From positions 1,725,190 through 1,789,189 of the forward strand of contig JAYKAV010002955.1 of assembly GCA_035582835.1 (NCBI GenBank): a DNA stretch of 64,000 bases, written 5' to 3'. Positions 10,399 to 24,300 of the stretch are shown in pieces. Numbering within the stretch: position 1 is the first letter of the stretch; the number at the start of each line of letters is the position of its first letter. Source of the DNA: Phoebastria nigripes (lineage: Eukaryota > Chordata > Aves > Procellariiformes > Diomedeidae). The position numbers and the translations under genes were made by a program. The notes beneath the pieces are model-generated. The model saw nothing but the letters and a program-made list of their open reading frames with translations. It was not told where the DNA came from and did no database searches.

Positions 10399-13300
10399 CT
10401 AGTGGCAGGGGGGCTCCTTGTGAAATGCAGTTGGATTTTTTTGTCCCCCAACAGTTATTGTGGTTTCTATGAAAATAATACTAAAAATAATTCAAGAATC
10501 AGCCTTATCTTTATCATTAAGGAAAGAGTTCACTTTTTTCAGACCTGCCAGGTAGGGCTCATGCAGTTCTCCGATGTTTAATTTTTGGCTTACATACAGC
10601 CACTTTTTAAGTCTCTGGCAGCACTGGAAGAATGCGTGCGGAGATTTCAGTATACAACTGAGACAAGAAATCTCACCTTCCTGATGCTATTTACTTCCTC
10701 ATCACAGCTTGGCAGCATCCCTCTGGTTTTACTGCCATGTTCGTGTCTTCTGCATTAATCATGCTGCTTCCCAGCCTGCACAGTGCAACCGGCTCTGCTC
10801 TGCACAGACCACCGTGCAAGCCTGGCCCCAGTTCCAGTAGCTTTCTGGACGTGCCTTCTGTTGGCCTTCAGCCTGCTTTATTTGTCCTGCCATACAACGG
10901 ATGCAGGATGTAGGTCAGGCAGAAAGTGTTTGCTTTCTCCTTCCATGCTTTGGCTGTAGACCAGGTGCAATGAGCAACGAGTCTTGCAGCGACAGCCTTG
11001 CTCCTTAAATCCCCCTTCCCCAGGCTGCGTTTCTGGGACTATCGCAGCAGCAGAGTGACTCGCTGTCATCTCCTTGTCCCCAGTTCATTTTGTTTGCGAA
11101 CAAGAACAACGCTCCACCAGAACCTGTTTTCTCTGTACCAGGACCTCATTCAACTGACTATGTCGTGCCCTGGCACTTCTGATAGCAGAGCAGACCGATG
11201 CTTATCCTCATCTCCCCAGCAGTGCCACAGTTTGTAAAAGGCACTGCTGACACTTAACATCCCCTTAACACTGTCTCCCAAATTGCCTTCTTCCCACCTA
11301 GTTTCTATCCCATTCACAAGGATGAGGGTTCCCTTCTGCACCTGACNATGCTCTGCCTGACGTACCACAGATTCATCGCCATAAGCATGGTCTGCAGGCT
11401 TGTGCTGGCCACAGTTGCCTGCCCAGGTGCTTTCCTACTGAGACCAGCTGCAGATATGTGTCTGTTTGGTGTCTGTTTTGAGTGCCCCAGTGCCTGCTCC
11501 CATCTCCTCCTCGCTCATTGCCTGCTTCTGTTTCGCCTGGGGCTTTATCTCCACATACTTGGCCTCCTAGCAAATCCTTGCTGGCTTCACCACTTCTCCT
11601 TCTCACTTGGTTTTCTGTTTCTCTTCGTGTTTTCTGGAAGAGAGAGATGATACTTGGCTGGAGAGAGGACAGGAGGGGACTGGAGGCGGTGTCTTTATGG
11701 ACCAGTTGGAGGAGAATTCAGTCCATCAAAGGAACCAGGAGGCAATGAGTGATGGAGTTGCCATTTTCAGAGGGGTGGAGTGACACAGCAAGGATTTCCC
11801 CGTCCCTTCAATGTGATCTTCCAAAACTCAGATCCATCCCTCAGAAAATGTACTCAACCCCTAATTAATGAAGTCTTAGCAGTTTGGAGAGCACTCACCC
11901 ATCCAGCCCACTCACTGCCATATACAGAAAATTTCGTCTTTATTGATTATCTTTAACAACAGCAATTACTAGTCAGGGATGGCAACATTGGTTATAATGA
12001 TAAAAAAGCTGACATAGCTTCACAGGGAGAAAAAAAAAAAGCAAAACCCTCATTAAAGTGCTCTTTATCACTTTAATGATAAAGAAAAGGCAGCGGAAGA
12101 GCTGGTAAGTGTGAGTTGAAGCCAGACTAATTCAGATGGGAAGCTCAGATGACATTTGCAGCTGTAGCCGTGGGTAGTTTGCACCAATGTGTTCCCCGTT
12201 CTTCTGAGGTCTTCAGTCTGAGACAGATGCTGTCTGAAAGGGGTGTTTTAATAAACTCTCCAGCCTATGGCTTTCTGCTGCCCTCTTCCCCAGGGCCCAG
12301 TGGCTTCTCTCACACTGCGTGACTTGTCATATATCTATCACATGCCGTCACGTCCTCACAATGGGGCGTTCGTATTAGATCACTCAACTGGAGGCCACAT
12401 GTGGTGTCCACATGGGATGGGAGAATATCAAATCACAAGCTAGGGCAGAAAACCCTCAAGTTCCTATAGAAGATGTGTTCAGCATGACCGATTTACTTGA
12501 ACATGAAGTAGTGGGTGCAGTATAGATGGAACAAGATGAGATGTCATGGTTGGTGATGGCCTGGCAGTAATTGGCACTTCTGGCCTTAATAGCTGGAGTT
12601 CATGAATCGATTAAGCGTGTATTATTGGGTGACTTTGGCTACGGTCTAGCTACATTACAACGTGCACTAGATAGAGTTTAATTAGTCTAAAGTAATGCAC
12701 ACCTGCACTACAAGGGTACTTAACCTGTCTTAACTCTTTCTTAAATTGGTTTAGCTTCTGCCTGCAAATTACTAAATTCTAGTGTAATTGATTTAAGGAA
12801 GGGTTAAATTGGGTTAAGGACATCTGCATTATGTGCTCTTACTGCTTTAATTAGGTCAATTTAAAATCAGTTTAGAAAACTTGTGCTGGCTGGTTTAGCT
12901 AATGTAGATCGGAATCTAGACATGGTGAAAGAGCAAAACAATTCATTGAGTCATCAATTCATCATTTTTTATGGCCAGACGTCAGATAGTCTCTTGGACC
13001 TAAATTTATATTTTTGGTAAGCCCAGCTCTGCTGGAGCATGCATACATGCTGGGACTCAAATTAGCTGAATTTGAAAACAGCTCTTCTCACCATGCTGCC
13101 TTAGACTCAAGCCTGGTTAGGTTTGGTCTACTTACTTCACGCTGGAGGTGTTGCTGGCTATGACAGAGTCAGCAGCCTTAATGTTAGCCTGGAGCCCTCC
13201 AGACAGTCTACGCCCAACTAGTTTGCTTCAGGCCTGAGCTTTGCTCCACCAGGACACTTGTTGAAGCAAGAACCACCCTGCATTGTACACATGTTTATTG

Positions 13301-13544
13301 CCAACAACCTGATGGCACAGTTAGCGAAGGTCGGACCTGAAGCTGAAAGCACCCTCATGACCCTAAAACGTGAGGTAGAGGAAAGTGCTTCCAGAATCAC
13401 CCACTTCTGCAGCTCCTCCCCAGCACTGCACTGGGACGCTGGTGGATCCAGAGGCAGGGAGGACCATCAGATAGCGCTCACTGTAAATTCACCTCTCCTC
13501 TGCCAGTGATAACCCAGTCCACGGACTACAAAACCTAAATGGGA
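10399..13544. other. Intergenic, no gene recognised
   Basis: Unique sequence with the overlapping hairpins at 12.05 kb. The stretch 12,600-12,910 is unusually rich in TTTAA- and GGTTTAG-type words and may be a very old transposon relic that I cannot classify. Confidence 0.55.
12051..12084. repeat. Overlapping inverted repeats
   Basis: CATTAAAGTG (12,051-12,060) pairs with CACTTTAATG (12,069-12,078). CTTTATCA (12,063-12,070) pairs with TGATAAAG (12,077-12,084). The two stems share bases and cannot form together. Confidence 0.85.
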
Positions 13545-13640
13545 AGAATCATAGAAGATCAGGCTGAAGGACTGAGAGACATCATCTGTCCCACCTCCTG
13601 CCCCAAGGCAGGACTGACTATGGCAATGGCATTTCTGACA
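13545..13640 (-). mobile_element. Old CR1 3'-end remnant
   Basis: The plus strand reads AGAATCATAG followed by GAAGGACTGAGAGACATCAT and CCACCTCCTGCCCCAAGGCA. This is the typical inverted 3' end of an avian CR1 (tail, then the GGTTGGAAGGGACC-type block). The right border is vague. Confidence 0.6.
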
Positions 13641-14602
13641 CAAGGGCAACTGGCTAGAGCTAAACCTGCCAGGAAGGAGATGAAGGTGATGGGGAGGAGA
13701 AGCTGCAAGGACCGCTGGGCAGAAACTCTGGGGCTCTTGCAGCATGTCTGCCAGCCCAGAGGTTTGGACAAGGAGGTCTTGTCCAAATAACAGGCTGCGC
13801 TGAACCCTGGGGCAAGGCAAAAACATGAAGGGGAAGGCTCAGAAAACCAGGAAAACCTCATTGCTGGCTACAAAGGTCCGTAACATGGTCTCATGGGCCC
13901 CAGAGTCAGAAGGTGAGACCAAGGCAGTGCATTGCATCATGGAGACATCCTGCTGCAAACTCATCTTCCTCGAGAGCAAGAGGTGGCTGTAGCAATTTGG
14001 GAAGGAAAACCACTGAGCAAAGATACGGTTCCTTTAATTTCGATACTGCCCGCATCAGCCAAAAAAAAAAAAAAAAAAGGAAAGAAAATACTGAAATTAC
14101 TCTGGACTTCAAAGGTTTTGGGTTTTTGTGTGGGGCAAGGGGCAGGGACTGCTTTTGCTTTGGACAGGGTATGGCAGGAGCAGCTCCCTGGCACCACTGC
14201 ACTGCAGATGAGCAGTATTATAAACTGGAAATCCTCATCAGCGTGTATTGGGCAAGTCGGTATTGCCCTGAACCGGTTAACCATGCCAGTATCAAGCAGT
14301 TGTGAAACACCACCATAAAATCAGCCTGATCTCATAGCCATGGGTTCAAACAGCCATATATTGGACAGGCTCAGGTACAGGGGTTTGCTCTGGCAATCCC
14401 GTAAAAGCAGCTATGCTGGGTCGGGACAAAAATCTCCATAGCCCACTATCACTCTCCAACAGCATCATTAAAAAAACAGGGCGGGTAGAGGGTGGTCCTT
14501 TCCCTGTTTTTCTTTCTCAGATCTTGGCAATAAGAAATTTGAGGATTTCCTGAAGCAGAGGCTGTAAATAGGCCAGCGTGCCCCAGAGCTGCCGAGGACC
14601 CT

Positions 14603-14734
14603 CTCCTCTATAAACGGGCCTAATCTCTTCTTAAACCCCTTTAGACTTTTCATCGCTAACGTATCTCGTGGCAAGGAGTCCCACAGTTTAATGACTGCTG
14701 GGTATGAAATAATTTCCTTTTTTGTGGTCAAAGC
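14603..14734 (-). mobile_element. Degraded non-LTR LINE ORF2 C-terminal remnant
   Basis: The minus-strand translation contains AVIKLWDSLPRD...KSLKGFKKRL. It resembles the CR1 C terminus found intact in this same window near 59,580-59,680 ([11 protein letters not shown]...SLEVFKRRV): the V-K-W-LPR and SL-FK-R residues align with the same spacing. CR1- and L2-clade LINEs share this ending, so the family is left open. It is probably much older than the other CR1 copies. Confidence 0.5.
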
Positions 14735-17700
14735 TGTTTCCTGCCAACGTCCTCCAAAGGAGAAGCACGGCCTGCTTGGGTGAGCTGCAGCACTGCCACC
14801 GGGGTGGAAGATGCTCAAAGGGTAAGGATCAAGTCCCAGATGTTCAGCGGCTATTTAAAAAAAAAAAAATCTGGGCAGAAAAGGAATGGGAATTTGGGAA
14901 TTCATTCATCTGGCACCTGGGCCAGAGGGTGAATGAGCAGGAGGGTGAGCAGCTGCAGGAGAAGGGAGAGGTCACCCCCGTGGTGCACCCATCCCTCTCT
15001 GGCTGGGCATCTCACATCAAAGCTCGATTTGGCGGGTGAAGCCAGAATTTCCCAGGTCAAGCTTTGCATGATTTTTCAGGTGTATGTTTCTCCACTGAAA
15101 GCAGATAGACTGGAGAATAGTCAGTCAATAATTAATTTGTTTAACCCAGAACTGTGGTGGTTTTGAATTCTCAGCCAAATAAGTGTTTGGGAAAAAGTAC
15201 TTCTGTGTGATTTTTATCTCTCTTCTCTCAGTGGTTGGATCAGCTTGTTCTCCACCCCCAGCCAAACTTCCCAGCTGCAACATTTAAATCTCTTCATAAA
15301 TCACATTTCTCATAGCTTTCCATCACTGGGATGTGTCTTTTCCAGCTCAAGGCTCTGGTTTTCCATCCTTAGAAGAGCTGGAAAAGCCACAGCAGTAGTT
15401 TCTGCAAGGAAATCCCTGCTCTGCCTGTTTTTCAAGTTGGATGTAAAGACAACCACATGTGCAGTGCGCAGTGCCGTGGGGACATCGGTCTCAGTGTTTC
15501 ACAACTGCTCATTCACAGCCTTGCAAAGGCACCGTGAATATAACCGTCTCGTTGCACGCAGTGTCAAAGCAATTGCACTTGCAGGTGTTCAGGCAAATTT
15601 CAAGGAGATTATTTGCATGAATAGTTACCCTTGCTCTGCAAAGAGATGGCTGCAATTAAATTCTTCATTACTGGGTTGACTTGTTTCTATTTATTTGTAT
15701 TTATATGCATAATTGTATGCATGCTCATAGCTGCACAGTTTATTAAAGCTGAATCAATGGGTCTGATACTTCTATTCTGATTTGCTCATCAGGAATATTA
15801 TTTGCATCTAAATCTTTCATGAAAAGTTAAAGTGATGAATCAAAAAATATATATATTTCCATACATAAATATCATTACATATATATTCAAGACAGTGGTT
15901 TGGAGATAGCCTGTTGTGCTTTTGCTAACAAAAAGCAACCACATCACAAATCTAAAATTAATTAATTTTAAAAAAAGGAAAGATCCATGAGAAAGCGGTG
16001 TGTGTCTCTCTTCTAATAGCCATAAGGAAAAAGGGTTTGTATCTTGGCTTAGAGGTAGGGCTTTTAAAAATACCATGGTGCAGTACAAATAGCACGTAAT
16101 TATCCTCACTATATTCCTAAGCCTGAGAGCTGAGTCACAACTACACGCAAACTGCCTGACGTTTCAGGGCTGGCACCCAGCAGAAGCTGACCATGAACTG
16201 TCACCGGAGACGTCCCCAACTGCTCCCCATCACTCCTACCTGCAGCCCGGAGAAAAACATGGGAGCACAGTGTGATGGAGAGCAAGTAAACAGGTTGGAA
16301 TAGGAAGGGAAGGCGAAGTCCTAGCTCTCTGCAATTAGGGATTGCTTCTGAGAAGTGAGAAGAGCTCCGGATTCTGCCTGCTCGTTTGTAACTTGTCAGC
16401 TTTACATACAATATCTAATTATATGTCAGCTAGTCACAGTGTCCCCATTTCATGAGCCGAAGGAGTAGATTTTATTTAAGACTGCAGAGCCCCTCTCCGA
16501 GACAGCCTGCTGTGCATGGGGACGTCCCACGGCCACCGCGGGGGCACGGGGGACGCTGGGGCCCTGCCATCCTGCACACATATACCCACGGAGGGAAAGA
16601 GAAAAAGCAACTCTTATTGTTCCCTCCTACCCTTTGCTCTGCTTTGTCGGGCGCACGCTGCTTGCAAAGCAAGGTGGTGGGTTTGGGCTGGCTCTGATCA
16701 CCCCCCTGCTCATCACGGTGGGATTTAGTGGAGTGAAATCCTGCCCGCAGCATACCTGAAAGAGTATTATTGAATAATATATATATAAATGTATATGAAA
16801 ATAACTATTATATATTTATATGCATTAAAAGTTAACGCAGCTGCTTGTGTCGGGATCCAGCCCGGCAGCAGGATGGCGGGAGCAGACAGCCCCTTTCTAA
16901 AGGCACTTTCCTCCCCTCCGTCTTCCCCTTCCTCCTCCCTGCTGAGCATCACCCATGGCGTGCACTAACTTAGTGGTAACACTTAAGCCCTGCTTTAAAC
17001 CAGTATCAAATCCTCATCACTTCTTGCGTTTTTTTTTAAAAGCTTGGTTTCATCTTCAAAAACAGCTTCTGAGAGCTCCCAGCCCTGGCGTGTTTTAGGT
17101 CTAGGAGGTGATTTCAGCCAGCTCTGACAAAGGGATGGAAAGACTTGGGTTTTGGGAGTTTTAATTCACGAAAAGCAGCTAGGGCTAAATTGGCAGCGGG
17201 TGAANGAGCTGCACGTCTGCGCTATCCTCAGCACGTGTTGACTTGCAGCCCAAAAAAAGGAGATGGGCACCATTGAGGGTGATGCCTGGGTCATGGGTAA
17301 CATGCCGAGAGGTGGTGGGAAGGATGGGGATGCAGCCAGAAACATTTCAAGGTGGAGACTAGGGAAGGCATAGAGATACCAGGGATGAGGGACACTGGGA
17401 ATTCAGGACATCTCAGCTGGGGTCCTCCAGCCCTTGCTATCCCCTCTCTGGCCAATGCTATGCAGAACAATGACAGAGCTGTGTTGACCACATCCCTCTC
17501 TGATATTTCCAAAGTAAATCCCATGTATTGATTTTTCCCAGACAGTAAAACCTCACCTCAGGGTCTGGCATTTTGTTCCAGCAATTAATTATTAACTATC
17601 TCACCTCCCACTGGGGTCCAAAGGCCACCTCTGAGAGCCGGGTGGACCCAGTGCCCACCCAGCAAGCGCAAGGGAGGGTGAAGAGGGTGGACATTGACCT

Positions 17701-20700
17701 TCTGACTCCGATGGTGAAGTCCAGAGCTTGAGTCTCCAGGCCGTGTCAGCATTTGCCATTCCAATCTACACCAGCAGATTTTCCAAGCAGGGAAAAAAAA
17801 GTGCCATACTTGGGAAAGGCACCTTCCTGGCAGTTCCCACCAAGCCAGAAGCCGTAAGGGCGGTGGGCAGGCTGGGGTGGCTTGGGAAGGCAATGGGCAG
17901 CAGAACCTCTTGGTCAAAACTGTCAGCAGGAGGTTGGTGGTCACGAAAGTGGCCTAGGACGCAGTCTAGCTCTGATACACCCCTGGCTACAACTCAGCTT
18001 GATGGTTTGATCTTCGGTTTTTTGAAAGCCTATGGTAACTCCGGAATAGATTTCTGTCTTTCTGTTGAAAAGAAATCCACTGAAACCCAAATCATTAATT
18101 CATTCCTTCCATTCATTCATCTGTATCTTTTTCTAGCTTCCAAGCTCTTTACTACTAAATAAATGAGGTGTTTCCCTATTTCTAGTATTAGTGATCCCAG
18201 ATACTCATAATCTGAGGCTACCTGATACCATAAGATTTCTTAAAAGTAACACGTTNGGAGTTCACTTTGTTTTCTGCCTTTAATGATCTGAGTTCATATG
18301 TTGAAGTCCTTAACAGTAACCATCACAGTAAGAAACTTCCTCTTTCAAAAAGGAAAACAAATATTTTCAAGGAATCAGACCTCTGAGAGAAATTACCCAT
18401 CACCACATGACATAAACCTGTGACAATTATCACCACTGTGGCTTTTAAAAAAGGGGGAAACTCGCAGCTGGAAAATCAAACACAGACCCTGCGCAGATTT
18501 AGAAAATTGCAATTCCTTCACTGTCCAGACTTTTGGGGCTAGCTGTGATTTCACAGGGCTGCCTCCGCCACACGGATCCCCTCGGCAAAGGAAACAGCCT
18601 GTTCGGAGCTCATGGGCTTGTGGAATTGCTCCATTGGTGGGCAAAGCCACACAGCTCACATCTGTATCCAGTTCTCCCTAGGGTAATCGAAGAGGTGCTG
18701 GAAACACGCACTGATTCACACTTGAGCCTAGCATATTCCTGATAGAAAACTCCAGAACACCCAAAATTTTGTTTCCAGACAACCTCCAGCCATCAATCTT
18801 CACATCTCAGTGTGCAACCGTCCCCAAGCCCCTCAGATGGAGGATGAGGAGCGGTACTGGGGCTGCCCACAACCACCCATCTCCTTACACACCCCTGAAC
18901 AAAGAGCAGGTAGCGGGCGCTGAGCACTGCCTGGCAGGGCACGGGACCTGGCCATGGCTCAGCAGAGGCTTGGGGACCCATGCCGTGCCACACAAGTGCT
19001 CTCCAGGGCCATCCTACCACAGCAAAACCACCGACAGCATCCAGGTTGCTCCTCACACAGCACCAGGAGAAACCGTGCACCTCCAACGCTTGTCCACACC
19101 AGCCCTGAAGGAGCTTCTCAACGTGTGCCACTATCCCAGCAAATCATCTGTTGGACCCCACTCCCAAAATACCCCAACGGAGAAGGAAATGAAAAGGTGA
19201 ATGGGGAGTTTTTAGCACCTGCTGAACATCAAACAGCTGGCCAGCAAACACGCTTTGATCCCCAGTTGCGTTTCAAATGAGACTCGACACTTGCGTGCCC
19301 GCGCAGGAGGCAATGCCACCATGCCTGGTGCGTGTCTGGCTGAAAAACGTTGAAAACCCTTTTACTAAACCATGTGCAAAAGCCTCAAGATGGTTTGGGC
19401 TCATGGTAGTGGTTGGTCCTAATCATCAGAAAATGCCTGGACTTGGAGGACACCACTGCTTCTTCTAATAGCGGGAGGCTCCTGAGCTGGCGTGAGAGCA
19501 GGAACAAAACCTCAGCAAAAGTCACAGGGGAGAAAAAACAAGCCCTGGGTTAGGGAAGACCGTGCCCTACGGATCGATGGGGAGGGGGATGAATTTGCTG
19601 GCAGTGATCTAGCAGAGCACGTGGGATCTATCTCAGGGATCTCCCAGGTTCATACTGGGAAACCTTGATGCTGGGGACATGTTTACTGTGTCCCCGTGCT
19701 CATGGTCTGCATCAGAGCACGCCCAGGAAAGCATCAGCTGTATGCAGCAGCCTGGCTCCTAATCGTCACCCAAGTCCTATAAACAACCCCAAAATAAGTG
19801 CCCCTGCCATGGGCTTCGGTTTCTGGAGGTAAGCACTTTCTGCTGTGGGGCTTTCCACAGCATACAGCTAAAGCTGAGAAAAAATAGGGAAGTCATCTAA
19901 GCCAGCGTCTTGCAAGGCGACACTAAGTCAAGCTTTAAGTGATGCAGTGATGGGTATAGATAGGGCTGGCGGGTCTGCTAGAAATCTAAGCTAGTGACTG
20001 ATGAAACCTAAAAATATTCCCCTGGTCCTCTCCCTCAGGGGCTTGATTGCTTCCTGGGTATTTTGCCTTTTGAAAGGTTTAGTGTGAGGAGTAATTGCCT
20101 GTAAAACACAATGAGACCAAGTGTAATTGATGCCTGGGAATTGAGTTAAACTCTTCAGTGCATCATCACACCTCTCTCTCCCGGAAGGGGATTATCTGGC
20201 AGATGGAAACTGCATTCGGATGGACTGCTTGCTTCCCAAACATGCTGTTTTTCTCGTCAGAGCAGAGCAGAAGATGATTGCAGTCTGCAGGATACTAACA
20301 TATGTAGTGCCAAAAAAATGCCCGAGTCCTCCACCACGCTCCCAAGGTTTGCAGAAATAGCATCACGCATCCTGGAGGCTTTCTGAGCTGACCCAAAATT
20401 GAATAGCAAATGCAAGCAGCAAAGAGGCAGGAGGACCGCAAGCTCTGGGTCCTCCTTGGATCCATCGTCTTGGGGTCTGGATNGGTTTTGATGATTCCCT
20501 GTGTACAGAAGGTAGGAAAGTGGACTGGCAACCCTTATGCTAAAAGCACAGGCTGTGCTTACAGCTGGCTAAAGAGCTTCTGTGCTAGGAAACGTTCTCT
20601 CTTCCTTGGACCAGCACAGCAGAGGACTTGTGCATGATGAAAACAGAAATGCTTATGGTCTCTTCTGTCTTTAATAGGACAATATAATAAGTACAGTTTG

Positions 20701-21194
20701 GACAGGCTGCTTCCTAACCATAATTCTTTTCTTGCCACGCCGACCAAAAAAAAAAGGATGACTGTGGTTTGCAGGGTGCTAAAACAAGGACTGACTCAAA
20801 AGTGCCAGCAGCTCTGCACAGGGCTTTCAGAGTTAACAAAAATAGCATCGCATATCTTTGAGGTGATCAGAATTGAAGCAGAAATGGACAGCAAATGCAG
20901 TCAGGAAACGGGTTTATGAGCCTTTATTTAGGAGCGGTGGCTTCCGCTAGCAAATCTCACAGGGTGCTGCAAAGTGCCTGTATTAAAGAACTATCAACTG
21001 CATTGCCGATGAGGCCCCCCCCATGCATGGAGGAGTAATGTGATTTGTCTGAGATCATGAGACATCTGCATTTGAGCTGGGAACAGAGCCCAGATCTTGT
21101 GAGCGTTAAAAACATTTGCTTTAACCACGCTGCTTTTCCCTTTCGCTTAGTGGAAACTTTGAGTTGCTCCAGCTTCATTGCATTAAATCAACCT
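14735..21194. other. Intergenic, no gene recognised
   Basis: Mixed composition, with a GC-richer patch near 16,480-16,720 directly followed by an AT-rich TATA-repeat patch at 16,770-16,830. Frames of 143-144 codons (15,245; 17,728; 18,769) match nothing I recognise. Confidence 0.6.
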
Positions 21195-21380
21195 GTAACA
21201 AGACCAAAGTGGAACAGGTTGCTCAGAGAAGTGGTAGNTGCCNCATCCCTGGAAACATTCAAGGTCAGGTTGGAGGGGGCTCTGAGCAACCTGATCTAGT
21301 TGAAGATGTCCCTGCCCATGGCAGGGGGGTTGGACTAGATGACCTTTAAAGGTCCCTTCCAACCCAAGCCATTCTATGGA
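21195..21380 (+). mobile_element. CR1 3'-end fragment
   Basis: It reads GGAACAGGTTGCTCAGAGAA, then GGTCAGGTTGGAGGGGGCTC, then GGTTGGACTAGATGACCTTT and ends CCATTCTATGG, the canonical CR1 3' UTR and tail in plus orientation. Two N bases fall inside (21,239 and 21,243). Confidence 0.9.
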
Positions 21381-24300
21381 AGCGAAGGCTGAGATGCTCT
21401 GCCCTGACCTGATGCTACAGCACTGCCGAGGTGATGCCAGGTCTTCAGCTAACCAGAAGCAGCCACTCAATAACGTAGCAAGAAAAACAGTGACATTTCT
21501 GCTACTGAGCCAGAAAAAAAGACGACGCAAACCATAGCACGAGAACGCCCACGAGAGCTTAAAGCTCCCTACTGCATTGCCCCCGTGCAGCGCAGCACAG
21601 CTGGATGCTGCAGACTGTGTTGCATTTTCGGGCCATGCACCGAGGTAATTAATGACTAGTTGGCTGGCAGGTAGCTGTATCGCTGCAAAGATGCATAGTT
21701 AAGAAGTCATTTTCTTCCCCAGTGCACATAAGGGTCAACTGCTGATGTATTTTTCTGACGTAGTGAAAAAAGCTTGGCAGTGACACAGTAACCTTCACCC
21801 CACCCTAATGATATTAAAACCAGCAGGCTTGGCTTTAATGGGAATGANAGGACTTTACTGGTCCTTTCCCCTTCTCTCTCTCCCCTTGGCACTGCTTAAC
21901 TCGGTGTGTTTATCCAGGATTTCTCAGCCTGTTGTCCCAAACAGCCACTGTAAATACACTCTTTGACAGATGCCCATCTAAATTCATATCAGTTTCAATC
22001 ATACCAGGTCTGACAACTCTTTTTTTAAGCCGCCTGAAGTTTTGCTAGGAAACCAGAGCCATGCCATAGAGCTGATGCTTTGTGTTTGTCAGGTACACAT
22101 AGGATGCAGTGACCCTCAGACGATGCTTCCGACTCTGGGAAGGAAAAGACACGCTGGGAGCGCTTTCCACATCTCCATGTTCCCCAAACCCTCACTCATC
22201 TGAGATGGTTCCTGAGCAAATAGGGAGGCGATGGTTCAAATGAGGCATTAGCAAGAGGCGGGTGCCTTGGGTGGGTGTTTGGCTCTAGCGTGGGATTTCT
22301 GACCGATCCTGACAAAGATGTTTTGTATCTATTTGCCAGGAGGGACTCACAGTCTCGAGAAAGGCAAGTTGTATTTTTCAAAGCAACTTAAGCCCTAGGA
22401 GCTTAACCCATCACAAGTTTTCCTTATTTAATTGTAGCTGGATGTTTTTCAAATGGTTTATCAGGCAGTGAATAAACTCCCTCTTATCCACAAGACTCCC
22501 GCACTAATTTAAGCAGGATTTAGAAAATAATTTTAGGACAAAACAGAGAGAACTGCAGATGTTGAAAACTGGCTGGTTTATTTTATTCTGGCACAAATAT
22601 TTTCACATCTAAAATCACTGCAAAAATTGTGTGTATCTTAAATAACTTCCCTAAGCAGAAGCTCAGATGAAATCTTTTGGTTGACTGCAAACAAAATGTT
22701 GGGTTTTGTTATACCAGGAAAACACCTATCACGCTCTGGGGTTTGGGGGTTTTTTGGTGACCCAGGGAGGTGAAAAGCCGAAGTCAAACTGACTCTTCAG
22801 GACATCTGCGTTCCTCGCATCGACATTTCCGCTTTCTCATCCATAAAACCTTATTTTAAAGGATCAGTTCTTCCTGCATAGATAATGCAGTACTCAGGAG
22901 TCCAAGTCCTATTGCATACCCCTTCCACTGCAGTGAAGAAAGCTTTGCTTCCCTGGAACAACTCAGCATTTCCAGGAAGAAAACTCAATCCCATTTTAAA
23001 CATTTCCTTTTAAAAATACCCACAAATCCCAGGAGGAGAAAACGTTTGCCTCCCATGGCTTTGTAGGACTGCGTGGAATCAAGTCCCAGCTGCCAACTTA
23101 ACTTCACAGTCAGAGAGGCCCTGGGAAACACAGATCCCTGCGGCACAGCCCCTGGGCTGTAATACCAGGATTTAGCTGCAATGGATGAATCCCAGCCTGG
23201 CTTTATGCTCCATGGCCTGACCAGGTGGACATGCCATCGGTCACACGCTCTCCGCGCTGGTCTCCCATCCCACCCCCAAAATGAACCAGCAGAGACTCAT
23301 TCCCTTAAATAACTTAGAGTGGAAACAGTTTGGGATGACAGATGTTGGCAGAAAAGAGAAAAAAAAAAAAAAAAAAACCAAACCCAATTCATTTCAGTTC
23401 CTTGAATTTGAAGCAAGGGAATTGTCCTGGACAGAAGGGAGAAGAAGCTGGTGTCAGCTCTGGCTTTTGTAACCATCCTGCAGCCAAGAAGGAGCAGGGA
23501 CCTTCTGCGGTCACAGGCCACTCAGCCGAGGAAGGGAGGGACTGGTCTCAGTACTGATGGAGAGACGCACATCCCGGGCAGGGGAGGCATTTGGGCAGAG
23601 AGGGCACAGCCCACCACTGCACAAGGGAAAGGCAGCAGCAACCCACGCCCATCCGCTGCCTCCCTGGCAGCACTGTGGGACGTGACACTTCCCCTCCCCA
23701 TAGCACCAGCCCCACCAGCAACTTGGGCAAGCCAACATTAACCATGGGGAAGACGAGCAGCGACCCCGTCGTGGGCTTTTGGAAAGGATGATCACCACCA
23801 AGCAAGGGGGAGGCTCTTGGGAAACTGGGGTGCTGGGGACGCAGCGGGGGGACGCAGCTAAGCTGGACACAGCTAGGTCTGGCTTTGCTGGAGCTTCAGC
23901 TGGAAGAGCTGTTTGTGCAAGCCAAAGCAACACCTACGAAACCTCTGCAAGTGAAGGGTAAAGCTGAGAGCCTGCAAAAGCACTGCCTGGGAAGGACTTG
24001 GCTTCAAGGGGCCAACACAGAGAGTTGAAGCCACTCAGTGACAAAGCTTTGGGTCAATGAGACCCCATGGGTCAAGGTAAAAGGGGTAGATCCTGTCCAT
24101 GCTCCCACCACGTGCTTTGTGTCACCCAGTTGCTGCTGGCCTGTTAAGTTGGAGCATGTGCATGGGCATTAGCTTCGTCTCCGATGAAGGAAGATGAGCT
24201 TGTAGTGATCTAGCTGTAGCAGAGATAACTGAGCAGACCCGCAGCCTGGTGGGTGGAGGAGTGGATGCATCAGCACCTTAAAAGAGCTGTTTCAGCAACA

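Noticed and set aside
15245..19200. 143-144-codon frames at 15.2, 17.7 and 18.8 kb
   Set aside because: No conserved motif, no splice or promoter context, and composition like the surrounding intergenic DNA.
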